DNA of 64,000 nucleotides from Muricea muricata (taxonomy: Eukaryota; Cnidaria; Anthozoa; Malacalcyonacea; Plexauridae), in NCBI GenBank assembly GCA_963855995.1, contig OY979717.1:51963140-52027139 (forward strand), in the 5' to 3' direction. The translations under genes were made by a program, and so were the position numbers. The notes under the pieces were generated by a model. It worked only from the letters and a program-made list of their open reading frames with translations, was not told the DNA's origin and searched no databases. Below, piece after piece: positions 1 to 9,626 of this stretch. The first letter of the stretch is position 1. Every line of letters begins with the position of its first letter.

Positions 1-307
1 AACAATAATTCTAATCTAGTTGCTTTGTTTTTGGGGAAGAAATACGCCTATTCGAAAGAAATGAAAATTTTAGGAACGAAAGATTTAATTTGACGAATTC
101 ATTCTATGATCTACGCTTTGAATTTCTGTGATGTTGTTCAGTGATGTTATAATCGTCGTCCGTTGAATATGATATTGATATAATAATTTTGAAAGCTTGT
201 TTTCAATTTCCAAACGGTTTTCTAAATTTTGACAATGCTAACAATTCTAAGATTGTACCGAGTTATTAAGAAATACACGCCAGTTAGAAAAAGGCGGTCG
301 TTGAAGT
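1..307 (+). other. Partial unit spacer at window edge
   Basis: This is the right part of the standard Glu(CUC)-to-Gly spacer. It starts inside the spacer and runs through the conserved leader into the first Gly gene. I see no gene in it. Confidence 0.85.
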
Positions 308-378
308 GCGTTGGTGGTTTAGTGGTAGAATTCTCGCCTTCCACGCGGGAGACCGGAGGTCGATTCCCCGCCAACGCA
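308..378 (+). tRNA. tRNA-Gly (UCC), T-arm damaged
   Basis: Anticodon loop reads UCC. G52A and U54G break the T-stem and the invariant T-loop start, so the B box is damaged. C13U as in other UCC copies. The proximal T5 terminator is interrupted (attcttatg). Confidence 0.75.
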
Positions 379-502
379 AGCGTAAACAATTTGGAATATT
401 CTTATGCCCTGAATGGCTTCAAATGTTAGATATTTATGAGAATATTTCAATATCCTTCATAACCACATTCTTTGAAACAATCCGATCGGACTGAACAGCT
501 GA

Positions 503-522
503 AACCTCTTTTTTTAGAGGTT
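503..522 (+). terminator. T-rich hairpin between Gly and Glu(UUC)
   Basis: Perfect 7-bp inverted repeat AACCTCT/AGAGGTT around a T6 loop, about 125 bp after the Gly gene and 60 bp before Glu(UUC). Related forms recur in most units (ending agagg, cgagg or ataaatt). The T run could stop Pol III reading through from Gly genes that lack a proximal T5; that role is inferred. Confidence 0.45.
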
Positions 523-583
523 ATAGAATATCCTCTGATATCTGCTCCAAAAATAAAAGGAAAAAAGAAAACGCCTTAGAGAC

Positions 584-655
584 TCCCATGTGGTCTTGTG
601 GTTAGGATCTGGCGTTTTCACCGCCATGGCCCGGGTTCGATTCCCGGCATGGAAA
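584..655 (+). tRNA. tRNA-Glu (UUC), degenerate
   Basis: A14U removes a conserved tertiary contact and G71A gives a C2-A71 mismatch in the acceptor stem. The anticodon and T arms are intact. Confidence 0.8.
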
Positions 656-839
656 ATTCACGGCTATGTCCATTTTTCTTCATCATAAAGTAACCAAAAA
701 ACCCCTCTTTCAAATGCTATTGTACATCATCATTTTTTACAACATTCGAGTTTAACATTTTGTCCACTCCGCCGATTGCATAACTTCAACAATGATATTA
801 ATCTAGTTCTGTTCGGGACATCAAATGTTCGACTTACTG

Positions 840-911
840 TCCCATGTGGTCTAGCGGTTAGGATCTGGCGCTCTCACCGCCATTGCCCGGGTTCGATTCC
901 CGGCATGGGAA
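840..911 (+). tRNA. tRNA-Glu (CUC)
   Basis: All stems pair as in the consensus; the only change is a G to U in the variable loop. T4 follows directly, then T5 further on. Confidence 0.92.
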
Positions 912-1297
912 ATTTTCCACTATGTTCTGCATTTTTCTTCTTCATTAAACAATAAAAGAAAAACGATTCCCTTAGTTTAAATGTCATCAATATTTGTAAA
1001 ATTTAGGGCTAAGATTTTTTTGTCGTCTAGCGCTGGAAATATTGTAACAATAATTCTAATCTAGTTGCTTTGTTTTTGGGGAAGAAATACGCCTATTCGA
1101 AAGAAATGAAAATTTTAGGAACGAAAGATGTAATTTGACGAAATCATTCTATTACCTACGCTTTGAGTTTCTGTGATGTTGTTCAGTGATGTTATAATCG
1201 TCGTCCGTTGTATATGATATTGATATAATAACTTTGAAAGCTTCACTTCAATTTCTAAACGGATTTCTAAATTTTGACAAAAAGCGGTCGTTGAAGT

Positions 1298-1368
1298 GCG
1301 TTGGTGGTTCAGTGGTAGAATTCTCGCCTGCCACGCGGGTGACCGGTGTTCGATTCCCCGCCAACGCA
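1298..1368 (+). tRNA. tRNA-Gly (GCC), short-leader type
   Basis: G52U gives a U52-C62 mismatch in the T-stem, and the variable loop has A to U. The leader lacks about 54 bp found in other units (gacaaaaagcgg junction), a linked feature of this subfamily. Confidence 0.8.
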
Positions 1369-1576
1369 AGCGTGAAGAATTTGAAATATTTTTATGCCCT
1401 GAATGGCTTCAAGTGTTAGATATTTATGAGAATATTTCAATATATTCTTCATAACCACATTCTTTGAAACAATGAGATCGGACTGAACAGCTGAATTCTA
1501 TTTTTTTGATAAATTCTAAAAAAACCTTTGATATCTGCTCCTAAAATAAAGGGAAAATGGAAAATGCCTGAGAAGC

Positions 1577-1648
1577 TCCCATGTGGTCTAGTGGTTAGGA
1601 TCTGGCGTTTTCACCGCCATGGCCCGGGTTCGATTCCCGGCATGAGAA
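1577..1648 (+). tRNA. tRNA-Glu (UUC)
   Basis: One acceptor mismatch (G70A against C3); all else as consensus. Confidence 0.85.
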
Positions 1649-1831
1649 ATTTACGGCTATGTCCATTTTTCTTCATCATAAAGTAACCAAAAAACCCTTC
1701 TTTCCAATGCTATTGTACATCATCATTTTTTACAACATTAGAATTCAACATTTTGTCTAGTCTGCCGATTGCATAAATTCAACAATGATTGTAATCTAGT
1801 TCATCAACAACATCAACTGTTCCGCTGACTG

Positions 1832-1876
1832 TCCCATGTGGTCTAGTGGTTAGGTTCTGGCGCTCTCACCGCCATG
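1832..1876 (+). pseudogene. 3'-truncated tRNA-Glu (CUC)
   Basis: The first 45 nt (acceptor 5' strand, D arm, anticodon arm with CUC) are present and then the sequence jumps at ccatg to a Gly leader. The T arm, 3' acceptor strand, terminator and about 400 bp of spacer are gone. Without a B box it should not be a Pol III gene. Confidence 0.93.
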
Positions 1877-1922
1877 CATATTAAGAGATACGCGCGAGTT
1901 AATAAAATTCGGTCGTTGAAGT

Positions 1923-1993
1923 GCGTTGGTGGTGTAGTGCTAGAATTCTCGCCTGCCACCCGGGAGACCGGGCTTCGATTCCCCGCCAACGCA
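1923..1993 (+). tRNA. tRNA-Gly (GCC), D-arm variant
   Basis: U12G, C13U and G19C in the D arm, C39 opposite C31 in the anticodon stem, and G53C in the T-stem. Several mismatches make it a likely pseudogene. Confidence 0.7.
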
Positions 1994-2205
1994 AGCGTAA
2001 AGAATTTGGAATATTCTTATGCCCTGAATGACTTCACTTGTTAGATATTTATGAGAATATTTCAATATATCCTTCATAACCACATTCTTTGAAACAATCA
2101 GATCGGATTGAACAGCTGAAACCTTTTTTTTAGAGGTTCTAGAGAATCCTTTAAAATCTGCTCCAAAAATAAAAAAAAATAGAAAACGCCTGAGAGACTC
2201 CCATG

Positions 2206-2216
2206 TGGTCTAGTGG
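2206..2216 (+). promoter_or_regulatory. Pol III A box (Glu UUC)
   Basis: tggtctagtgg inside the D arm fits the A-box consensus; shared by nearly all Glu copies. Confidence 0.85.
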
Positions 2217-2248
2217 TTAGGATCTGGCGTTTTCACCGCCATGGCCCG

Positions 2249-2259
2249 GGTTCGATTCC
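2249..2259 (+). promoter_or_regulatory. Pol III B box (Glu UUC)
   Basis: ggttcgattcc inside the T arm matches the B box exactly. Confidence 0.88.
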
Positions 2260-2287
2260 CGGCATGGGAAATTTCTGGCTATGTCCA

Positions 2288-2292
2288 TTTTT
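2288..2292 (+). terminator. Pol III T5 terminator (Glu UUC)
   Basis: T5 18 nt after the gene, conserved in almost all Glu(UUC) copies (ccatttttc). Confidence 0.8.
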
Positions 2293-2454
2293 CTTCATCA
2301 TAAAGTAACCAAAAAACCCCTCTTTCTAATGCTATTGTACATCATAATTTTTTACAACATTCAAGTTTAACATTTTGTCCACTCCGCCGATTGCATAACT
2401 TCAACAATGATTGTAATCTAGTTCTGTTATGGACATCAAATGTTCGACTAACTG

Positions 2455-2526
2455 TCCCATGTGGTCTAGCGGTTAGGATCTGGCGCTCTCACCGCCATGG
2501 CCCGGATTCGATTCCCGGCATGGGAA
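2455..2526 (+). tRNA. tRNA-Glu (CUC)
   Basis: G53A mispairs with C61 at the top of the T-stem and changes the B box; otherwise consensus. Confidence 0.87.
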
Positions 2527-2967
2527 ATTTTTCACTATGTGCTGCATTTTTCTTCTTCATCAAACAATAAAAGGAAAACGATATCCTTAGTTTATATGTC
2601 GTCAAACTTTGTAAAATTTAGAGCTAAGATTTTTTTGTCGTCTAGCGCTGGAAATATTTTAACAATATTTCTAATCTAGTTGCTTTGTTTTTGGTGAAAA
2701 AATATGCCTATTCGAAAGAAATGAAAATTTTAGGAACGAAAGATGTAATTTGACGACATCATTCTATTACATACGCTTTGAGTTTCTGTGATGTTGTTCA
2801 GTGATGTTATAATCGTCGTCCGTTGTATATGATATTGATATAATAACTTTGAAAGCTTCACTTCAATTTCCAAACGGTTTTCTAAATTTTGACAATGCTA
2901 ACAATTCTAAGATTTTACCGACTTATTAAGAAATACACGCGAGTTAGCAAAAGGCGGTCGTTGAAGT

Positions 2968-3037
2968 GCGTTGGTGGTTCAGTGGTAGAACTCTCGCCTG
3001 CCATCCGGGAGACCGGGTTCGATTCCCCGCCAACGCA
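2968..3037 (+). tRNA. tRNA-Gly (GCC), 1-nt T-stem deletion
   Basis: 70 nt: one G of the 5' T-stem strand is missing. U38 and C39 alter the anticodon arm (C31-C39 mismatch). Proximal T run interrupted (aatcttatg). Confidence 0.75.
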
Positions 3038-3244
3038 AGCCTAAACAATTTGGAATAATCTTATGCCCTGAATGGCTTCAAATGTTAGATATTTATGAGA
3101 ATATTTCAATATATCCTTGATAATTACATTCTTTGAAACAATCAGATGGGACTGAACAGTTGAAACCTCTTTTTTTATAAATTCTAGAGAGCCCTTTGAT
3201 ATCTCCTCCAAAAATAAAAGGAAAATAGAAAATGCCTGAGATGC

Positions 3245-3316
3245 TCCCATGTGGTCTAGTGGTGAGGATCTGGCGTTTTCACCGCCATGGCCCGGGTTCG
3301 ATTCCCGGCATGGGAA
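3245..3316 (+). tRNA. tRNA-Glu (UUC)
   Basis: Consensus apart from one U to G in the D loop; all stems pair. Confidence 0.92.
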
Positions 3317-3498
3317 AGTCACGGCTATGTCCATTTTTCTTCATCATAAAGTAACCAAAAAACCCTTCTTTCTAATGCTATTGTACATGATCATTTTTTA
3401 CAACATTAGAATTCAACATTTTTCCAGTCTGCCGATTGCATAACTTTAACAATGATTGTAATCTAGTTCATCAACAACATCAACTGTTCCGCTGACTG

Positions 3499-3543
3499 TC
3501 CCATGTGGTCTAGTGGTTAGGATCTGGCGCTCTCACCGCCATG
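3499..3543 (+). pseudogene. 3'-truncated tRNA-Glu (CUC)
   Basis: Same 45-nt remnant and same fusion point as at 1832, so the two are copies of one deletion event. Confidence 0.93.
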
Positions 3544-3589
3544 CATATTAAGAAATACACGCGAGTTAGCAAAAGGCGGTCGTTGAAGT

Positions 3590-3660
3590 GCGTTGGTGGT
3601 GTAGTGCTAGAATTCTCGCCTGCCACCCGGGAGACCGGGGTTCGATTCCCCGCCAACGCA
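3590..3660 (+). tRNA. tRNA-Gly (GCC), D-arm variant
   Basis: U12G, C13U, G19C and the C31-C39 mismatch as at 1923, but the T-stem is intact. Confidence 0.78.
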
Positions 3661-3866
3661 ATTGTAAAGAATTTGGAATATTCTTATGCCCTGAATGACT
3701 TCACTTGTTAGATATTTATGAGAATATTTCAATATATCCTTCATAACCACATTTTTTGAAACAATCAGATCGGACTGAACAGCTGAAACCTTTTTTTTAG
3801 AGGTTCTAGAGAATTCTTTAAAATCTGCTCCAAAAATAAAAAAAAAATAGAAAACGCCTGAGAGAC

Positions 3867-3938
3867 TCCCATGTGGTCTAGTGGTTAGGATCTGGCGTTT
3901 TCACCGCCATGGCCCGGGTTCGATTCCCGGCATGGGAA
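3867..3938 (+). tRNA. tRNA-Glu (UUC)
   Basis: Identical to the consensus; T5 follows. Confidence 0.96.
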
Positions 3939-4122
3939 ATTTCTGGCTATGTCCATTTTTCTTCATCATAAAGTAACCAAAAAACCCCTCTTTCCAATGC
4001 TATTCTACATCATAATTTTTTACAACATTCGAGTTTAACATTTTATCCACTCCGCCGATTGCATAACTTCAACAATGATTGTAATCTAGTTCTGTTATGG
4101 ACATCAAATGTTCGACTCACTG

Positions 4123-4194
4123 TCCCATGTGGTCTAGCGGTTAGGATCTGGTGCTCTCACCGCCATGGCCCGGGTTCGATTCCCGGCATGGGAA
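4123..4194 (+). tRNA. tRNA-Glu (CUC)
   Basis: C30U leaves a U30-G40 wobble; otherwise consensus. Confidence 0.94.
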
Positions 4195-4635
4195 ATTTTT
4201 CACTATGTGCTGCATTTTTCTTCTTCATCAAACAATAAAAGGAAAACGATATCCTTAGTTTATATGTCGTCAAACTTTGTAAAATTTAGAGCTAAGATTT
4301 TTTTGTCGTCTAGCGCTGGAAATATTTTAACAATATTTCTAATCTAGTTGCTTTGTTTTTGGTGAAAAAATATGCCTATTCGAAAGAAATGAAAATTTTA
4401 GGAACGAAAGATGTAATTTGACGACATCATTCTATTACATACGCTTTGAGTTTCTGTGATGTTGTTCAGTGATGTTATAATCGTCGTCCGTTGTATATGA
4501 TATTGATATAATAACTTTGAAAGCTTCACTTCAATTTCCAAACGGTTTTCTAAATTTTTACAATGCTAACAATTCTAAGATTTTACCGACTTATTAAGAA
4601 ATACACGCGAGTTAGCAAAAGGCGGTCGTTGAAGT

Positions 4636-4706
4636 GCGTTGGTGGTTCAGTGGTAGAACTCTCGCCTGCCATCCGGGAGACCGGGGTTCGATTCCCCGCC
4701 AACGCA
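4636..4706 (+). tRNA. tRNA-Gly (GCC)
   Basis: U38 and C39 (C31-C39 mismatch) in the anticodon arm; T-stem full length, unlike the sister copy at 2968. C25 restores a Watson-Crick pair with G10. Confidence 0.83.
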
Positions 4707-4913
4707 AGCCTAAACAATTTGGAATAATCTTATGCCCTGAATGGCTTCAAATGTTAGATATTTATGAGAATATTTCAATATATCCTTCATAATTACATTC
4801 TTTGAAACAATCAGATGGGACTGAACAGTTGAAACCTCTTTTTTTATAAATTCTAGAGAGCCCTTTGATATCTGCTCCAAAAATAGAAGGAAAATAGAAA
4901 ATGCCTGAGATGC

Positions 4914-4985
4914 TCCCATGTGGTCTAGTGGTGAGGATCTGGCGTTTTCACCGCCATGGCCCGGGTTCGATTCCCGGCATGGGAA
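4914..4985 (+). tRNA. tRNA-Glu (UUC)
   Basis: One D-loop change as at 3245; stems intact. Confidence 0.92.
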
Positions 4986-5168
4986 AGTCACGGCTATGTC
5001 CATTTTTCTTCATCATAAAGTAACCAAAAAACCCTTCTTTCTAATGCTATTGTACATGATCATTTTTTACAACATTAGAATTCAACATTTTTCCAGTCTG
5101 CCGATTGCATAACTTCAACAATGACTGTAATCTAGTTCTGTTATCGACATCAAAAGTTCGGCTCACTG

Positions 5169-5240
5169 TCCGATGTGGTATAGCGGTTAGGATCTGGCGC
5201 TCTCACCGCCATGGCCCGGGTTCGATTCCCGGCATTGGAA
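5169..5240 (+). tRNA. tRNA-Glu (CUC), C4G with U69
   Basis: Acceptor UCCGAUG pairs with CAUUGGA: C4G is matched by G69U, giving a G4-U69 wobble. It is the only full-length C4G copy with this partial rescue. C12A is a D-stem mismatch. Confidence 0.85.
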
Positions 5241-5663
5241 ATTTTCCACTATGAGCTGCATTTTTCTTCTTCATCAAACAATGAAAGAAAAACGATTCCC
5301 TTAGTTCAAATGTCATCATTATTTCTAAAATTTAGGGCCAAGATTTTTTTGTAGTCTAGCGCTGGAAATATTTTAACAATAATTCTAATCTAGTTGCTTT
5401 GGATTCTAATCTAGAAATGAAAATTTTAGGAACGAAAGATTTAATTTGACGACATCATTCCATTATCTACGCTTTTAATTTCTGTGATGTTGTTCAGTGA
5501 TGTTATAATCGTCGTCCGTTGTATATGATATTGATATAATAATTTTGAAAGCTTCACTTCAATTTCCAAACGGTTTTCTAAATTTTGACAATGCTAACAA
5601 TTCTAAGATTGTACCGAATTATTAAGAAGTACACGGGAGTTAGCAAAACGCGGTCGTTGAAGT

Positions 5664-5734
5664 GCGTTGGTGGTTCTGTGGTAGAATTCTCGCCTTCCAC
5701 GCGGGAGACCGGGGTTCGATTCCCCGCTAACGCA
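5664..5734 (+). tRNA. tRNA-Gly (UCC)
   Basis: Anticodon UCC. A14U, and C67U gives a G6-U67 wobble. The downstream spacer breaks off at 5755, where the next Glu(UUC) gene was deleted. Confidence 0.85.
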
Positions 5735-5838
5735 AGCGTAAAGAATTTGGAATACTTCAATTTCCAGTCTGCCGATTGCATAAATTCAACAATGATTGTA
5801 ATCTAGTTCATCAACAACATCAACTGTTCCGCTGACTG

Positions 5839-5883
5839 TCCCATGTGGTCTAGTGGTTAGGATCTGGCGCTCTCACCGCCATG
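5839..5883 (+). pseudogene. 3'-truncated tRNA-Glu (CUC)
   Basis: 45-nt remnant fused at ccatg to a Gly leader. This unit also lacks Glu(UUC). Confidence 0.93.
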
Positions 5884-5929
5884 CATATTGAGAGATACAC
5901 GCGAGTTAGCAAAAGGCGGTCGTTGAAGT

Positions 5930-6000
5930 GCGTTGGTGGTGTAGTGCTAGAATTCTCGCCTTCCACGCGGGAGACCGGGGTTCGATTCCCCGCCAACGCA
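5930..6000 (+). tRNA. tRNA-Gly (UCC), D-arm variant
   Basis: Carries the D-arm changes of 1923 but a fully paired anticodon stem and anticodon UCC: a mosaic of two Gly subfamilies. Confidence 0.82.
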
Positions 6001-6207
6001 AGCGTAAACAATTTGGAATATTCTTATGCCCTGAATGGCTTCAAATGTTAGATATTTATGAGAATATTTCAATATATCCTTCATAACCACATTCTTTGAA
6101 ACAATCAGATCGGACTGAAAAGCTGAAACCTCTTTTTTTAGAGGTTCTAGAGAATCCTTTAAAATCTGCTCCAAAAATAAAAGGAAAATAGAAAACGCCT
6201 GAGAGAC

Positions 6208-6279
6208 TCCCATGTGGTCTAGTGGTTAGGATCTGGCGTTTTCACCGCCATGGCCCGGGTTCGATTCCCGGCATGGGAA
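6208..6279 (+). tRNA. tRNA-Glu (UUC)
   Basis: Consensus copy, preceded by the agagg form of the T-rich hairpin. Confidence 0.96.
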
Positions 6280-6463
6280 ATTCACGGCTATGTCCATTTT
6301 TCTTCATCATAAAGTAACCAAAAAACCCCTCTTTCGAATGCTATTGTACATCATAATTTTTTACAACATTCGAGTTTAACATTTTGTCCACTCCGCCGAT
6401 TGCATAACTTCAACAATGATTGTAATCTAGTTCTGTTATGGACATCAAATGTTCGACTCACTG

Positions 6464-6534
6464 TCCCATGTGGTCTAGCGGTTAGGATCTGGCGCTCTCA
6501 CCGCCATGGCCGGGTTCGATTCCCGGCATGGGAA
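6464..6534 (+). tRNA. tRNA-Glu (CUC), 1-nt deletion
   Basis: 71 nt: one C lost where the variable loop meets the T-stem. The T-stem can still pair with a shortened variable loop. Confidence 0.82.
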
Positions 6535-6976
6535 ATTTTTCACTATGTGCTGCATTTTTCTTCTTCATCAAAGAATAAAAAAAAAAACGATATCCTTAGT
6601 TTATATGTCGTCAAACTTTGTAAAATTTAGAGCTAAGATTTTTTTGTCGTCTAGCGCAGGAAATATTTTAACAATATTTCTAATCTAGTTGCTTTGTTTT
6701 TGGTGAAAAAATATGCCTATTCGAAAGAAATGAAAATTTTAGGAACGAAAGATGTAATTTGACGACATCATTCTATTACCTACGCTTTGAGTTTCTGTGA
6801 TGTTGTTCAGTGATGTTATAATCGTCGTCCGTTGTATATGATATTGATATAATAACTTTGAAAGCTTCACTTCAATTTCCAAACGGTTTTCTAAATTTTG
6901 ACAATGCTAACAATTCTAAGATTTTACCGACTTATTAAGAAATACACGCGAGTTAGCAAAAGGCGGTCGTTGAAGT

Positions 6977-7047
6977 GCGTTGGTGGTTCAGTGGTAGAAC
7001 TCTCGCCTGCCATCCGGGAGACCGGGGTTCGATTCCCCGCCAACGCA
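6977..7047 (+). tRNA. tRNA-Gly (GCC)
   Basis: Same as 4636: U38, C39 mismatch, intact T arm. Confidence 0.83.
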
Positions 7048-7254
7048 AGCCTAAACAATTTGGAATAATCTTATGCCCTGAATGGCTTCAAATGTTAGAT
7101 ATTTATGAGAATATTTCAATATATCCTTGATAATTACATTCTTTGAAACAATCAGATGGGACTGAACAGTTGAAACCTCTTTTTTTATAAATTCTAGAGA
7201 GCCCTTTGATATCTGCTCCAAAAATAAAAGGAAAATAGAAAATGCCTGAGATGC

Positions 7255-7326
7255 TCCCATGTGGTCTAGTGGTGAGGATCTGGCGTTTTCACCGCCATGG
7301 CCCGGGTTCGATTCCCGGCATGGGAA
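7255..7326 (+). tRNA. tRNA-Glu (UUC)
   Basis: One D-loop change as at 3245; stems intact. Confidence 0.92.
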
Positions 7327-7508
7327 AGTCACGGCTATGTCCATTTTTCTTCATCATAAAGTAACCAAAAAACCCTTCTTTCCAATGCTATTGTACATGA
7401 TCATTTTTTACAACATTAGAATTCAACATTTTTCCAGTCTGCCGATTGCATAACTTCAACAATGATTGTAATCTAGTTCATCAACAACATCAACTGTTCC
7501 GCTGACTG

Positions 7509-7553
7509 TCCCATGTGGTCTAGTGGTTAGGATCTGGCGCTCTCACCGCCATG
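7509..7553 (+). pseudogene. 3'-truncated tRNA-Glu (CUC)
   Basis: Fourth copy of the 45-nt remnant and the same junction. Confidence 0.93.
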
Positions 7554-7599
7554 CATATTAAGAGATACACGCGAGTTAGCAAAAGGCGGTCGTTGAAGT

Positions 7600-7670
7600 G
7601 CGTTGGTGGTGTAGTGCTAGAATTCTCGCCTGCCACCCGGGAGACCGGGGTTCGATTCCCCGCCAACGCA
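7600..7670 (+). tRNA. tRNA-Gly (GCC), D-arm variant
   Basis: As 3590: altered D arm and C31-C39 mismatch, good T arm. Confidence 0.78.
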
Positions 7671-7876
7671 AGCGTAAAGAATTTGGAATATTCTTATGCC
7701 CTGAATGACTTCACTTGTTAGATATTTATGAGAATATTTCAATACATCCTTCATAACCACATTCTTTGAAACAATCAGATCGGACTGAACAGCTGAAACC
7801 TTTTTTTTTAGAGGTTCTAGAGAATCGTTTAAAATCTGCTCCAAAAATAAAAAAAAAAAGAAAACGCCTGAGAGAC

Positions 7877-7948
7877 TCCCATGTGGTCTAGTGGTTAGGA
7901 TCTGGCGTTTTCACCGCCATGGCCCGGGTTCGATTCCCGGCATGGGAA
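7877..7948 (+). tRNA. tRNA-Glu (UUC)
   Basis: Consensus copy with T5 downstream. Confidence 0.96.
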
Positions 7949-8132
7949 ATTTCTGGCTATGTCCATTTTTCTTCATCATAAAGTAACCAAAAAACCCCTC
8001 TTTCCAATGCTATTGTACATCATAATTTTTTACAACATTCGAGTTTATCATTTTATCCACTCCGCCGATTGCATAACTTCAACAATGATTGTAATCTAGT
8101 TCTGTTATGGACATCAAATGTTCGACTCACTG

Positions 8133-8204
8133 TCCCATGTGGTCTAGCGGTTAGGATCTGGCGCTCTCACCGCCATGGCCCGGGTTCGATTCCCGGCATG
8201 GGAA
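8133..8204 (+). tRNA. tRNA-Glu (CUC), reference copy
   Basis: Consensus 72-nt tRNA-Glu that decodes GAG. It differs from the UUC class almost only in the anticodon loop (CUCUCAC in place of UUUUCAC) and in a T/C site of the D loop, so the two classes descend from one gene. Acceptor, D, anticodon and T stems pair fully and the discriminator is A73. A box at 8140-8150, B box at 8183-8193. T5 terminators lie at 8206-8210 and 8225-8229. Third gene of the unit, followed by the long spacer. Confidence 0.97.
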
Positions 8205-8205
8205 A

Positions 8206-8229
8206 TTTTTCACTATGTGCTGCATTTTT
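8206..8229 (+). terminator. Double Pol III terminator (Glu CUC)
   Basis: T5 at 8206-8210, two nt after the gene, and a second T5 at 8225-8229. Some copies have T4 (attttccac) in the first position. Confidence 0.8.
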
Positions 8230-8590
8230 CTTCTTGATCAAAGAATAAAAGAAAAACGATATCCTTAGTTTATATGTCGTTAAACTTTGTAAAATTTAGA
8301 GCTAAGATTTTTTTGTCGTCTACCGCTGGAAGTATTTTAACAATATTTCTAATCTAGTTGCTTTGTTTTTGGGGAAAAAATATGCCTATTCGAAAGAAAT
8401 GAAAATTTTAGGAACGAAAGATGTAATTTGACGACATCATTCTATTACCTACGCTTTGAGTTTCTGTGATGTTGTTCAGTGATGTTATAATCGTCGTCCG
8501 TTGTATATGATATTGATATAATAACTTTGAAAGCTTCACTTCAATTTCCAAACGGATTTCTAAATTTTGACAAAAAGCGGTCGTTGAAGT
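8230..8590 (+). other. Representative long spacer (no gene)
   Basis: AT-rich sequence shared by all units between Glu(CUC) and Gly. It contains gttataatcgtcgtccgttg and gatattgatataataa about 100-150 bp before Gly, outside normal Pol III upstream range. I see no promoter, RNA gene or coding potential here. Confidence 0.7.
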
Positions 8591-8661
8591 GCGTTGGTGG
8601 TTCAGTGGTACAATTCTCGCCTGCCACGCGGGAGACCGGTGTTCGATTCCCCGCCATCGCA
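8591..8661 (+). tRNA. tRNA-Gly (GCC), short-leader type
   Basis: G52U mismatch, G22C in the D-stem and A68U in the acceptor (U5-U68). Leader short by about 54 bp. Confidence 0.75.
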
Positions 8662-8876
8662 AGCGTGAAGAATTTGAAATATTTTTATGCCCTGAATGGC
8701 TTCAAGTGTTAGATATTTATGAGAATATTTCAATATATTCTTCATAACCACATTCTTTGAAACAATGAGATCGGACTGAACACCTGAATTCTATTTTTTT
8801 TAAAAATTCTAGAAAATCCTTTGATATCTGCTCCTAAAATAAAGGGAAAAGGGAAAAGGGAAAATGCCTGAGAAGC

Positions 8877-8948
8877 TCCCATGTGGTCTAGTGGTTAGGA
8901 TCTGGCGTTTTCACCGCCATGGCCCGGGTTCGATTCCCGGCATGGGAA
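8877..8948 (+). tRNA. tRNA-Glu (UUC)
   Basis: Consensus copy. Just upstream is a small duplication of gggaaaa. Confidence 0.95.
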
Positions 8949-9132
8949 ATTTACGGCTATGCCCATTTTTCTTCATAATAAAGTAACCAAAAATCCCTTC
9001 TTTCCAATGCTATTGTTTATCATCATTTTTTACAACATTAGAGTTTAATATTTTGTCCAGTCCGCCGATTGCATAACTTCAACAATGACTGTAATCTAGT
9101 TCTGTTATCGACATCAAATGTTCGGCTCACTG

Positions 9133-9186
9133 TCCGATGTGGTCTAGCGGTTAGGATCTGGCGCTCTCACCGCCATGGCCCGGGAA
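9133..9186 (+). pseudogene. tRNA-Glu (CUC) with 18-nt deletion
   Basis: 54 nt: 18 nt from the T loop to the 3' acceptor are lost between two ggg words, leaving cccgggaa. The T arm, B box and acceptor pairing are destroyed. Also C4G. Confidence 0.93.
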
Positions 9187-9626
9187 ATTTTCCACTATGT
9201 GCTGCATTTTTCTTCTTCATCAAACAATAAAAGAAAAACGATTCCCTTAGTTTAAATGTCATCAATATTTGTAAAATTTAGGGCTAAGATTTTTTTGTCG
9301 TCTCGCGCTGGAAATATTTTAACAATAATTCTAATCTAGTTGCTTTGTTTTTGGGGAAAAAATACGCCTATTCGAAAGAAATGAAAATTTTAGGAACGAA
9401 AGATGTAATTTGACGACATCATTCCATTATCTACGCTTTCAATTTCTGTGATGTTGTTCAGTGATGTTATAATCGTCGTCCGTTGTATATGATATTGATA
9501 TAATAATTTTGAAAGCTTCACTTCAATTTAAAACGGTTTTCTAAATTTTGACAATGCTAACAATTCTAAGATTGTACCGAATTATTAAGAAGTACACGCA
9601 AGTTAGCAAAAGGCGGTCGTTGAAGA

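Larger units (their letters stand above)
2199..2270 (+). tRNA. tRNA-Glu (UUC), reference copy
   Basis: Consensus 72-nt tRNA-Glu that decodes GAA and, by wobble, GAG. Acceptor UCCCAUG pairs fully with CAUGGGA and the discriminator is A73. Anticodon stem UGGCG/CGCCA encloses loop UUUUCAC with U33, anticodon UUC and A37. T-stem CCGGG/CCCGG encloses UUCGAUU. The A box lies at 2206-2216 and the B box at 2249-2259. No CCA is encoded and there is no intron. A T5 terminator follows at 2288-2292. The gene is the middle member of the unit. The identity rests on the anticodon and on the overall match to animal tRNA-Glu. Confidence 0.97.
1832..5115 (+). repeat. About 1.67-kb double unit, two copies
   Basis: Copies start at 1832 and 3499. 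Each holds truncated Glu(CUC), Gly, Glu(UUC), Glu(CUC), Gly, Glu(UUC). A third copy of the same layout spans about 5839-7508 and a partial one starts at 7509. The double unit, not the 1.05-kb unit, was the amplified segment here. Confidence 0.85.

Noticed and set aside
229-429. Recurrent 60-118 aa open reading frames on both strands that look like a repeated protein family
   Set aside because: They read straight through tRNA genes and spacer (the shared peptide cores are Gly or Glu tRNA translated), start at arbitrary ATGs in spacer, and change frame with each indel. They recur because the unit recurs.
3041-3334. Minus-strand reading frames of 84-118 aa spanning Gly to Glu
   Set aside because: These are reverse reads of tRNA bodies; no codon-level conservation beyond that of the DNA, and no start or splice context.
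8230-8590. Hidden 5S, snRNA or other Pol III gene in the long spacer
   Set aside because: No internal control boxes, no recognisable fold and no terminator placement beyond the tRNA trailers.
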